From positions 1 to 5,593 of the forward strand of contig CALAVF010000292.1 in NCBI GenBank assembly GCA_937892315.1: DNA of 5,593 nt, written 5' to 3'. Within the stretch, counting starts at the first letter, position 1, and each line of letters starts with the position of its first letter. Below are positions 1-5,109 of the stretch, in pieces. Below the pieces are notes generated by a model. The model searched no databases and was not told the origin of the DNA. It saw nothing but the letters and a program-made list of their open reading frames with translations. The translations under genes and the position numbers were made by a program. Origin of the DNA: an uncultured Prevotellaceae bacterium. GTDB lineage: Bacteria > Bacteroidota > Bacteroidia > Bacteroidales > Bacteroidaceae.

Positions 1-534
1 AACCTTGTTGAACTGAACGGCAAGCGGATGGGCATCGTGGGCCTGGGCAACATCGGCATGGCAGTGGCTCGCATCGCCACGGCATTCGGAATGCAGGTGC
101 TGGCTTACACCTCGAAGGACGAGGAAGACCTGCCCTACGGCATCAAGAAAGTGGACATGGACACCCTCTTCGAACAGTCGGACATCGTGTCGCTGCATTG
201 TCCGCTCACCGTAGAAACACATTTCCTGGTGGACAAGGAGCGACTGGCAACGATGAAGCCGACCGCCATCCTCATCAACACAGGCAGAGGGCCGCTCGTG
301 GACGATGCCGCCGTGGCGGAAGCACTGAACAACGGCGACCTTGCCGCCTACGCTGCCGACGTGCTGACCACCGAACCTGCACCGGCTGACAATCCGCTCC
401 TCATAGCCAAAAACAGTTATCTCACCCCCCACATCGCTTGGGCGACACGCGAGGCGAGACAACGTCTCATCAATATCTGCACAGAAAATGTTCGGGCTTA
501 TCTGGACGGAGAGCCCGTGAATCAGGTGAACTGA
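1..534 (+). CDS. D-2-hydroxyacid dehydrogenase, glycerate dehydrogenase-like (5' end missing)
   Basis: NAD(P)-dependent oxidoreductase of the D-isomer-specific 2-hydroxyacid dehydrogenase family, cytosolic; closest in feel to glycerate dehydrogenase/hydroxypyruvate reductase. The frame is open from base 1 (NLVELNGKRMGIVG), so the ATG at position 28 is internal. 177 codons remain of a family that is usually about 310-330 residues, so the N-terminal substrate-domain part lies off the left edge. Visible features are the Rossmann glycine motif GLGNIG near the start, the arginine-containing INTGRGPLVD segment, the acidic residue in ADVLTTEPAP, and the catalytic histidine in LTPHIAWAT; the Arg/Glu/His set expected for catalysis is intact. 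The exact substrate cannot be told from this part. The C-terminus EPVNQVN and its stop codon lie in a direct repeat that recurs at the end of the gene at 1271-1507, so the 3' end of this gene looks like an insertion point. Confidence 0.9.
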   Translation, partial: NLVELNGKRMGIVGLGNIGMAVARIATAFGMQVLAYTSKDEEDLPYGIKKVDMDTLFEQSDIVSLHCPLTVETHFLVDKERLATMKPTAILINTGRGPLVDDAAVAEALNNGDLAAYAADVLTTEPAPADNPLLIAKNSYLTPHIAWATREARQRLINICTENVRAYLDGEPVNQVN

Positions 535-542
535 TCAACACC
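501..542 (+). repeat. Left copy of 42-bp direct repeat (dehydrogenase gene end)
   Basis: Covers the last codons and stop of the dehydrogenase plus 8 bases beyond. It matches 1474-1515 at 35 of 42 positions, with an identical 18-base core at 518-535 (TGAATCAGGTGAACTGAT). The mismatches are at 503, 504, 508, 513, 517, 536 and 541. Similarity stops sharply on both sides. Reading phase is preserved in both copies, giving D(G/R)EP(V/M)NQVN-stop. Confidence 0.9.
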
Positions 543-588
543 ATTTCCTCATCTTTCAGACATCCTACACCAACACCCCAATCCACAC

Positions 589-807
589 ATGGACAGAAAA
601 ACATTAGAATTTGTAACCTACTGCATCGGTCAACTTTCTCTGTTACTGAAATTGCCACAACAGGAAATATACAAACGCCTGAAAGATTCAGGCATCCTGT
701 ATGGCTACATCGTACCCTCTTATGACGTACTGCACACTTTCGGTTCACGATACCTGATGGAAGACTTGACCGATTACATGAGGGAGAAAGGAGTGCTTGG
801 AACATGA
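589..807 (+). CDS. DUF3791-family small protein (first of two)
   Basis: A 72-residue protein that resembles the DUF3791 family, whose biochemical role is not established. Its hydrophobic, helical N-terminal half (FVTYCIGQLSLLLKLPQQEIYKRL) is followed by the family-like stretch GYIVPSYDVLHTFGSRYLMEDLTDYMREKG. No catalytic residues, signal peptide or membrane segment are evident. It is the first gene of a three-gene module: its stop overlaps the start of the DUF3990 gene by ATGA at 804-807. The ATG at 589 is the only sensible start. There is no clear Shine-Dalgarno in the CA-rich leader and no consensus promoter in 535-588, so transcription may come from the dehydrogenase gene or a weak promoter. 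The position next to an ADP-ribosyltransferase-like protein suggests an antitoxin or partner role, which is inference. Confidence 0.8.
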   Translation: MDRKTLEFVTYCIGQLSLLLKLPQQEIYKRLKDSGILYGYIVPSYDVLHTFGSRYLMEDLTDYMREKGVLGT

Positions 808-1274
808 TACTCTACCATTCATCAAACGTCATCGTGAATCATCCCGACACTCTGCATTCACGCCATTATCTCGACTTTGGCAGAGGGTTCTATCTCACCT
901 CTCTACACGAGCAGGCCGTAAGATATGCACAGCGTTTTAAAAGAAGGGGACAAGCAGCATGGCTCAACACGTATGAATTGTCCGACATGGACCCAAAATG
1001 GAAAATCAAGCAATTCGAGGCATACAATCAACAATGGCTCGACTTTGTGGCACAATGCCGAGAAGGAGGCGAACCAGGAGACTATGATATGATTGTCGGA
1101 GGCATCGCCAACGACAAAGTCATCATCACACTTGACAGATACTTCAGGGGAGAGATTTCACAAGAAGAAGCCCTAGGCCTACTTCAATTCGAAAAGCCCA
1201 ATATCCAATACTGCATACGTTCTGAACAAATGCTACGTGAATGTCTTACATACATCAAAAGTGAACAACTATGA
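804..1274 (+). CDS. DUF3990-family protein, putative ADP-ribosyltransferase-fold toxin
   Basis: A 156-residue soluble protein recognised as DUF3990, a family placed in the ADP-ribosyltransferase superfamily. Visible marks are the N-terminal LYHSS (H5, in the position of the NAD-contacting His/Arg of ARTs), the motif LDFGRGFYLT at residues 23-32, which fits the second ART strand, the segment DYDMIVGGIANDK at 93-105, and NIQYCI at 133-138, where Q135 occupies roughly the place of the ART catalytic Glu region. Length is normal for the family. The start at 804 overlaps the preceding stop (ATGA); AGGAG at 788-792 is a plausible ribosome binding site. It is flanked on both sides by DUF3791 genes with 4-base overlaps, so the three proteins are probably made in fixed proportion and act together. 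ART activity, target and toxicity are inferred from family and context and are not shown by the sequence. Confidence 0.82.
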   Translation: MILYHSSNVIVNHPDTLHSRHYLDFGRGFYLTSLHEQAVRYAQRFKRRGQAAWLNTYELSDMDPKWKIKQFEAYNQQWLDFVAQCREGGEPGDYDMIVGGIANDKVIITLDRYFRGEISQEEALGLLQFEKPNIQYCIRSEQMLRECLTYIKSEQL

Positions 1275-1507
1275 ACGAAGAAAGCAGACAAGTCATGAAA
1301 AGTGCTCAGTGTGCAAGGATTATTGCTAACATTAGCGAAATGTATGGCATACCCCTTGACAAAGCAACAGACATTTATTACCGTTCAGAAACGGCAAACC
1401 TGATAGATGAAGGCATTGCCGACCTGCACTGTCGCAGTGACAAGTATTTGGCAGAAACCATATGGATAGAGCATCAAGACAGAGAACCCATGAATCAGGT
1501 GAACTGA
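1271..1507 (+). CDS. DUF3791-family small protein (second), with tail shared with the dehydrogenase
   Basis: A 78-residue protein that resembles DUF3791 members found downstream of DUF3990: an N-terminal helical part (SAQCARIIANISEMYGIPLDKATDIYYRS) followed by GIADLHCRSDKYLAETIWIEH. It differs clearly from the first DUF3791 protein, so the pair is not a recent duplication. Its start overlaps the DUF3990 stop (ATGA, 1271-1274). The last residues, DREPMNQVN and stop, lie in the direct repeat and match the dehydrogenase C-terminus DGEPVNQVN. The conserved family region appears to end before this tail, so the tail and stop codon were probably acquired at the junction of an insertion. The role is unknown; a possible partner or antitoxin for the ART-like protein. 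Confidence 0.75.
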   Translation: MNEESRQVMKSAQCARIIANISEMYGIPLDKATDIYYRSETANLIDEGIADLHCRSDKYLAETIWIEHQDREPMNQVN

Positions 1508-1515
1508 TAAACATC
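1474..1515 (+). repeat. Right copy of 42-bp direct repeat (end of second DUF3791 gene)
   Basis: Matches 501-542 with an offset of 973 bases. The core 1491-1508 is identical to 518-535. Three of the differences in the coding part replace G in the left copy with A here (GGA/AGA, GAG/GAA, GTG/ATG). This could reflect divergence after duplication or a copy brought from a related species. Together the two copies bracket the whole DUF3791-DUF3990-DUF3791 module. Confidence 0.9.
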
Positions 1516-1743
1516 TACTCTGAGCACTCCAAAAGTCTTTGCAAGTATTTTTGGTTCATCCCCGATTTTTTTTTGAAAAGTTTCTACCCTATGATATATG
1601 TTTCTAGCCAAAGAAAAGGGAAAGTTTTTTGGAGAAGATGTCACAAAAATAGGGTATCGGGAAGTCGCAAACCTCCCAAAAGGGTTTTTGAATGTTTTGG
1701 GCTATCATGGCTACTCCATGCGGCAAGGGTATGCCTCAGAATC
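1508..1743. other. Convergent intergenic region, no gene seen
   Basis: This AT-rich stretch of 236 bases lies between the plus-strand module and the minus-strand Fic gene. It contains a run of nine T (1566-1574) without a convincing stem before it. An 8-bp inverted repeat, TACCCTAT at 1585-1592 and ATAGGGTA at 1649-1656, encloses an imperfect hairpin at 1608-1632 (CCAAAG...TTTGG). A further mismatched stem lies at 1659-1677 (GGGAAG / CCTCCC) and is followed by AAAAGGGTTTTT. Transcription from both sides should end here, but I cannot point to one good intrinsic terminator. The plus-strand open frame through it has no recognisable protein character. Confidence 0.55.
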
Positions 1744-2625
1744 TCAATACTTGATTTTGAAATAGTCAAGCAAGGCTTTATAATGGTCTTGTGCGGTGAG
1801 ACAAGTGTCGGTGAGGAAACCGTTGACATTGCCCCACTCCTGTATGCCACGATAATAATACAAACGCAAGTCCTCTGTGATGATAAACGGCACGATGCCT
1901 GCCTGGAGACATTGCCCAAACATCACGAGTCGCCCCACTCGCCCATTACCATCTTGGAAGGGGTGGATTCGCTCAAACTGCACATGAAAATGAAGGATAT
2001 CGGCAAACTCAACTCTCTCCAGAGCATTATACTCCTTTAGCAAGTCCTTGATGCGTTTGTGTACTTCCTGGGGCTGCACGGTTTCTTCGCCACCCACCTC
2101 ATTTGCAAAACGCTTATAATCCCCCACTGCAAACCAGCGTTTTTGGCTATCAGACGTGTTCGTCTTGAGAATCTGGTGCAGTTGTTTGATATGGGCTTCT
2201 GTGAGTTGGTCGGTGGCGTGGTCAATGATATAATCGATGCAGCGGAAGTGATTGACCGTTTCCAAAATATCGTCAATACGCGTGTTCTCGGTGGTGACGC
2301 CAAGTGTATTTGTTTCAAAAATATAGCGAGTCTGCTCCTTGGTCAATCGGCTGCCCTCGATGTGATTGGAGTTGTAGGTCAGGTCAATCTGCGTGCGATG
2401 GTAGATGCCACCTCTCAGTTGCATCTCTTTCTCTTCACGCAAACGAGCGAGCAAGGGAGAGAGTTTCTTCTTCCCCCTTTGCGGCAATGCAGCATCGGCG
2501 GGGATGTTCCATGTCTTGCCCATGAGGAAAGCCCCATCGATTTTCCCCGAGGCACAGTAGTTTCGGGCGGTTCGTTCGCTGATGCCGTGCTTTTCGGCAA
2601 ATTGAATGACGGAGATGTATTCCAT
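1744..2625 (-). CDS. Fic-domain protein with N-terminal HTH (putative AMP-transferase, class II-type)
   Basis: A 293-residue cytosolic protein. Residues 1-45 form an excisionase/MerR-like DNA-binding helix-turn-helix (ISVIQFAEKHGISERTARNY, then GKIDGAFLMGKTWNIP). Residues about 55-280 are a Fic domain, with the active-site motif HPFQDGNGRVGR at 221-232 (catalytic His221, Asp225, Asn227, Arg229/Arg232). Fic enzymes usually transfer AMP from ATP to hydroxyl groups of target proteins. The inhibitory motif [S/T]xxxE[G/N] is present N-terminal to the Fic core as SNHIEG (86-91, Glu90), which marks an auto-inhibited class II protein and explains the absence of a separate antitoxin gene. I chose the ATG at 2625; a TTG at 2637 would add MPIN but is less likely. 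The gene has its own consensus promoter and an overlapping palindrome just upstream, consistent with self-repression through the HTH (inference). The target protein is unknown. Confidence 0.92.
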   Translation of the reverse strand: MEYISVIQFAEKHGISERTARNYCASGKIDGAFLMGKTWNIPADAALPQRGKKKLSPLLARLREEKEMQLRGGIYHRTQIDLTYNSNHIEGSRLTKEQTRYIFETNTLGVTTENTRIDDILETVNHFRCIDYIIDHATDQLTEAHIKQLHQILKTNTSDSQKRWFAVGDYKRFANEVGGEETVQPQEVHKRIKDLLKEYNALERVEFADILHFHVQFERIHPFQDGNGRVGRLVMFGQCLQAGIVPFIITEDLRLYYYRGIQEWGNVNGFLTDTCLTAQDHYKALLDYFKIKY

Positions 2626-2659
2626 ATTTATCGGCAAGTTTTAACTGAAAAAGACGCTA

Positions 2660-2691
2660 CAAAAGTACGACAATTTGCCGACATCGGCAAA
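2660..2691 (-). promoter_or_regulatory. Promoter of the Fic gene (Bacteroidota sigma-ABfr type)
   Basis: Read on the minus strand, TTTG (2691-2688), a 20-base spacer and TACTTTTG (2667-2660) match the Bacteroidota consensus TTTG-N19-21-TAnnTTTG exactly. The -7 box ends 34 bases before the chosen ATG, which leaves a short leader. Confidence 0.8.
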
Positions 2692-2692
2692 T
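2673..2692. promoter_or_regulatory. Palindromic operator over the Fic promoter
   Basis: ATTTGCCGA-CA-TCGGCAAAT is a perfect inverted repeat with 9-base arms and a 2-base centre. It covers the -33 element and most of the spacer of the Fic promoter, so a bound dimer would block RNA polymerase. The half-site recurs as TCGGCAAGT at 2631-2639 (8/9, in the leader) and as an exact TCGGCAAAT at 2594-2602, inside the HTH coding part. The likely binder is the HTH of the Fic protein itself (inference). Confidence 0.7.
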
Positions 2693-2729
2693 GAGTCGGA
2701 CGATATTCTTTCTCAAAGCCGCATTTTTG

Positions 2730-3335
2730 TCATTTCAAGTCTGCCTCTGTCACCTGCGACCTCACCCGGCTCAGCGTCTCCGGTGTCATCTGGAGGAAGG
2801 ATGCCACGTGGTGCAGGGGGGCACGACGGATGATTTCGGGGTTCTCACGCATGGTGCGGATGTAGCGTTCCTTGGCTGTCTCGAAACGAATCACGTCGGC
2901 TTTCCGCTGCGAGATGATGAGCGAACGCTGATAGAAGGCAAAGATGAGTTTGCAAAGTTCAAAGGATCGGCTGGCGATGGCTTCCAACTCGTCGTGGGGG
3001 ATGCCATAGACAACGCCCGGCTCCAGCATGGTGGCGACGATGTGGGAAGGTTCGCGGAGGAAGAAACTTTCGATACAAATCACCATGTCCCCCTCGTGGC
3101 TGATGTGTTCGGTCACGGTGACGTTGTTCTTGGTGTAATACTGAAGGACCATGCCCCGCTCCACGAAGTACATGCAGTTGCACACTTCGCCCTCGTTGAC
3201 CAGATTGTGCCCTCTCAGCAGTTTCTGGGGTTGCAGAATGTTCATAAAGGCATGGAAGGCGTCCACACTCAGTGTCACCCCATAACTTCGGCAAATCTCT
3301 CTTGCCACGTCGCGTCGTTGTTCGTTTAGATTCAT
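2730..3335 (-). CDS. Crp/Fnr-family transcriptional regulator
   Basis: A 201-residue DNA-binding regulator. Residues about 30-118 form a cyclic-nucleotide-binding-type beta-roll (LLRGHNLVNEGEVCNCMYFVERGMV, then EHISHEGDMVICIESFFLREPS), and residues about 125-165 the linking helix. A winged HTH is at about 171-193, with the recognition-helix stretch RAPLHHVASFLQMTPETLSRVR typical of Bacteroidota members of this family. The arginine/serine phosphate cassette of true cAMP receptors is not obvious, and there is no cysteine cluster for an iron-sulfur cluster as in Fnr, so the ligand is unknown. It lies 48 bases downstream of the PLP homeostasis gene on the same strand. No consensus TAnnTTTG box is seen in that gap, so it is probably the last gene of that transcription unit. 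No clear terminator separates it from the Fic gene. Confidence 0.9.
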   Translation of the reverse strand: MNLNEQRRDVAREICRSYGVTLSVDAFHAFMNILQPQKLLRGHNLVNEGEVCNCMYFVERGMVLQYYTKNNVTVTEHISHEGDMVICIESFFLREPSHIVATMLEPGVVYGIPHDELEAIASRSFELCKLIFAFYQRSLIISQRKADVIRFETAKERYIRTMRENPEIIRRAPLHHVASFLQMTPETLSRVRSQVTEADLK

Positions 3336-3383
3336 AGTATTTCAGTTAGTAAATGTGAATGCGAAATGAAAAAACGGCAGTTG

Positions 3384-4055
3384 TCAATGGCTGTAGTCTC
3401 TTTCGCCAAATATCACGCTGCCCACTCGCACCATGGTGCTGCCGTGCTCCTGAGCAATCAGATAGTCGCCGCTCATGCCCATCGAGATGTCCTTAAATTC
3501 TGCCTTGTCTGAGAAGTAATGCTCTTTCAGCCGCCCAAACAACGCCCTCACCTGTTCAAACTCGCCGGCAATCTGCTCTTCGTCGTCGGTGTTGGTCGCC
3601 ATCGCCATCAAGCCCACAATCCGCACATTCAGCAGTTCCTTCCATTCGCCGCCATCCAGCATCTCCACCACCTCGTCGGGCGAAAAGCCAAACTTGGTTT
3701 CCTCGGCTGCCACGTGCAACTGCAGCAGCACGTCCACCACCCTGTCCACCTTCTGTGCTTGCTTGTTGATTTCCTTCAACAATTTGACGGAATCGACTGA
3801 ATGTATGAGACTTACGAACGGAATCATATACTTGACCTTGTTCGTCTGCAAGTGTCCGATGAAGTGCCACTGGATATCCTCGGGCAGTGCGTCGTGCTTC
3901 GCCACCAGTTCCTGCACATGGCTCTCGCCAAACACACGCTGACCTGCGTCGTAAGCCTCCTGCAGTGCCTCCACAGGATGATACTTCGACACAGCCACCA
4001 GCCGCACGCCCGGCTTCAACGTCGCCCTGACCCGATGTAGATTCTCCGCTATCAT
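3384..4055 (-). CDS. yggS: Pyridoxal phosphate homeostasis protein (YggS/PLPBP family)
   Basis: A 223-residue PLP-binding protein of the YggS/PROSC (COG0325) family. It has a single-domain alanine-racemase-like TIM barrel and no known enzymatic turnover; the family buffers PLP and affects amino-acid homeostasis. Visible marks are the PLP lysine in LVAVSKYHP (Lys24), the motif WHFIGHLQTNKVKYM, the segment LLQLHVAAEETKFGF, and the C-terminal phosphate-binding and closing region MGMSGDYLIAQEHGSTMVRVGSVIFGERDY (192-221). Length is normal for the family. The upstream DUF4494 gene ends only 9 bases before its ATG, so the two are very probably co-transcribed. Confidence 0.96.
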   Translation of the reverse strand: MIAENLHRVRATLKPGVRLVAVSKYHPVEALQEAYDAGQRVFGESHVQELVAKHDALPEDIQWHFIGHLQTNKVKYMIPFVSLIHSVDSVKLLKEINKQAQKVDRVVDVLLQLHVAAEETKFGFSPDEVVEMLDGGEWKELLNVRIVGLMAMATNTDDEEQIAGEFEQVRALFGRLKEHYFSDKAEFKDISMGMSGDYLIAQEHGSTMVRVGSVIFGERDYSH

Positions 4056-4064
4056 GGCGTTCGT

Positions 4065-4547
4065 TCAGGCTTCGTATTCGGGCTTCTCAGCCTCTTCCTT
4101 CTTGGTGTGGACGGCATAGCGGAACACGTCCATGATTTTCGTCTCCGCCAGGTTGGCGATGCGGTAATCCATCAGCGAGCCCTTCATGCCGTTGTCGAAG
4201 TTCTTCACCGCCTCGTGGAACGTGCCAGCCTGCACCAGCATATTGTTGGCAATTTCCTTCTCCGTCTGTGTCTTCTCGTCGATGGTGATGAAGAGGCAAC
4301 GCACCTTGTACCACTTGTCAGCCACATCGCTGTCGCTGGCAAAAATCTCGGCATACTTCACACGCTTAATGTCCGTCACATCCAGGTTGCCGCTCGTGTA
4401 AGGCTTCACCTCCTCGATGATTCTCGACTCCGCCTCCGTAAAGTTCAGCGCATCCACCAGATAGGTGAAGGTCTCGGGCTTCGTCGTGCCGTCATCCTTC
4501 ATCACATCCATCTTCACCTTACACTCAAACCAACTGTTGATTTCCAT
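4065..4547 (-). CDS. DUF4494-family protein
   Basis: A 160-residue soluble protein matching the Bacteroidota family DUF4494, which is of unknown function. Recognisable stretches are the start NSWFECKVKMD, YLVDALNFTEAESRIIEEVKPYTSG, VTDIKRVKYAEIF, DKWYKVRCLFITIDEKTQTEKEIANNMLVQA and GSLMDYRIANLAETKIMDVFRY. The last 15 or so residues are charged and probably disordered (TKKEEAEKPEYEA). There are no catalytic motifs, signal peptide or membrane segments. It is the first gene of the minus-strand unit leading into yggS and is driven by the consensus promoter at 4600-4630. The close linkage with a PLP homeostasis protein is a functional hint but no more. Confidence 0.9.
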   Translation of the reverse strand: MEINSWFECKVKMDVMKDDGTTKPETFTYLVDALNFTEAESRIIEEVKPYTSGNLDVTDIKRVKYAEIFASDSDVADKWYKVRCLFITIDEKTQTEKEIANNMLVQAGTFHEAVKNFDNGMKGSLMDYRIANLAETKIMDVFRYAVHTKKEEAEKPEYEA

Positions 4548-4599
4548 AGTTCTCTTATCGCTTTTTTACATGAATATTCTTTTTATCACATTTAAGCCA
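4548..4599 (-). other. 5' leader of the DUF4494-yggS unit
   Basis: About 50 AT-rich bases lie between the -7 box and the ATG of DUF4494. There is no strong Shine-Dalgarno, as is usual in Bacteroidota, and no riboswitch-like structure is seen. Confidence 0.5.
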
Positions 4600-4630
4600 C
4601 AAAATTACACTTTTTCCTCAAAACGGCAAA
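4600..4630 (-). promoter_or_regulatory. Promoter of the DUF4494-yggS(-crp) unit
   Basis: On the minus strand, TTTG (4630-4627), a 19-base spacer and TAATTTTG (4607-4600) match the Bacteroidota primary sigma consensus exactly. It faces away from the toxin-antitoxin promoter at 4787, so the 274-base gap between the two units is a divergent control region. Confidence 0.8.
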
Positions 4631-4722
4631 AGAAAACCGCACTTTTTCCAAAAAATGCCGCAGAAAAACATCGGATTCGTCCTCTTCCTCGCCCAATTCG
4701 TCACTATCCCAACCTCTTTTCC

Positions 4723-4753
4723 GCTAAAATCACACGAATTTTAGCACTTTTTT
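4723..4753 (+). terminator. Hairpin with T-run upstream of the toxin-antitoxin promoter
   Basis: GCTAAAAT (4723-4730) and ATTTTAGC (4738-4745) are perfect 8-base arms around a 7-base loop, followed after AC by six T (4748-4753). The layout is that of an intrinsic terminator reading on the plus strand, although the stem has only two GC pairs. No plus-strand gene lies directly upstream, so it may insulate the toxin-antitoxin promoter 34 bases downstream, or be an operator, or end an undetected small RNA. Confidence 0.4.
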
Positions 4754-4786
4754 ATACAAAGCGATGGCAATGCGAAGATTTTTGAC

Positions 4787-4794
4787 TACTTTTG
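4787..4794 (+). promoter_or_regulatory. -7 box of the toxin-antitoxin operon
   Basis: TACTTTTG matches TAnnTTTG exactly, 27 bases before the antitoxin ATG. No TTTG is found 19-21 bases upstream, so the -33 element is weak, which would suit a promoter helped or controlled by another factor. Confidence 0.6.
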
Positions 4795-4821
4795 CAATGT
4801 AAATACACCAATCGTCAAGTT

Positions 4822-5109
4822 ATGAATACAATATCACTCAACAATCTGTGGAGTTATCTGCAAGGGCTTTCACTCACGGCAAGCACCCAGCGCTGGCTCG
4901 CCAACCATCTGATGGAGGCGGCGGAAAGTGCAGAGAACAGGGGCAAAAAAGCGGTGAGCACCAGTTCTCAAAAGGAAATCGTGTTCCCGAAAATTCCCAA
5001 GGACTACAAACCGTCGCCAAGGGTGATGGCAATGACTTTGGGACCACTGCCAGAAGGCGTCGATTTGGAAAAGGAACTTGAAAATCGTTGGGAAGAATGG
5101 GCAAAATAA
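4822..5109 (+). CDS. Antitoxin of a VapBC-like pair
   Basis: A 95-residue protein. The N-terminal part, NNLWSYLQGLSLTASTQRWLANHLMEAA (7-34), is a helical segment of a kind I associate with Bacteroidales antitoxins next to PIN toxins. The middle (about 35-50) is polar and probably flexible. The C-terminal part, VFPKIPKDYKPSPRVMAMTLGPLPEGVDLEKELENRWEEWAK, is proline-rich and ends in an amphipathic acidic helix, the typical toxin-wrapping half. The ATG at 4822 is preferred over one at 4792, because the latter overlaps the -7 box and would encode an unlikely extension. Its 3' end overlaps the toxin start by 13 bases, so translation is coupled. I do not see a classical ribbon-helix-helix or AbrB motif, so DNA binding is unproven. 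Confidence 0.8.
   Translation: MNTISLNNLWSYLQGLSLTASTQRWLANHLMEAAESAENRGKKAVSTSSQKEIVFPKIPKDYKPSPRVMAMTLGPLPEGVDLEKELENRWEEWAK

Noticed and set aside
1546..1553. TATTTTTG as a plus-strand promoter -7 box
   Set aside because: There is no TTTG at the right distance upstream and no gene downstream on that strand before the antisense of Fic. An AT-rich region gives such matches by chance.
1462..2040. 192-residue plus-strand open frame across the 1508-1743 gap
   Set aside because: It runs out of phase through the second DUF3791 end, AT-rich intergenic sequence and the antisense of Fic. The translation is not protein-like.
2626..2637. TTG start for the Fic gene adding four residues
   Set aside because: The in-frame ATG at 2625 directly precedes the HTH domain and leaves a more usual leader length from the mapped-by-eye promoter.
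2059..2694. 211-residue plus-strand open frame opposite the Fic gene
   Set aside because: It is fully antisense to a clear Fic protein with intact motifs. The translation has no recognisable domain, and such frames arise from codon bias.
2691..3329. 212-residue plus-strand open frame opposite the Crp/Fnr gene
   Set aside because: The translation is rich in His/Gly/Val without any motif, and the opposite strand carries a convincing regulator.
4107..4595. 162-residue plus-strand open frame opposite DUF4494
   Set aside because: It is antisense to a recognised family protein, its composition is His/Leu-rich shadow-like, and it has no promoter or ribosome site.
4792..4821. Antitoxin start at the upstream ATG 4792
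   Set aside because: This ATG lies within or next to the -7 box TACTTTTG, so it would not be in the transcript. ATG 4822 begins the recognisable protein.
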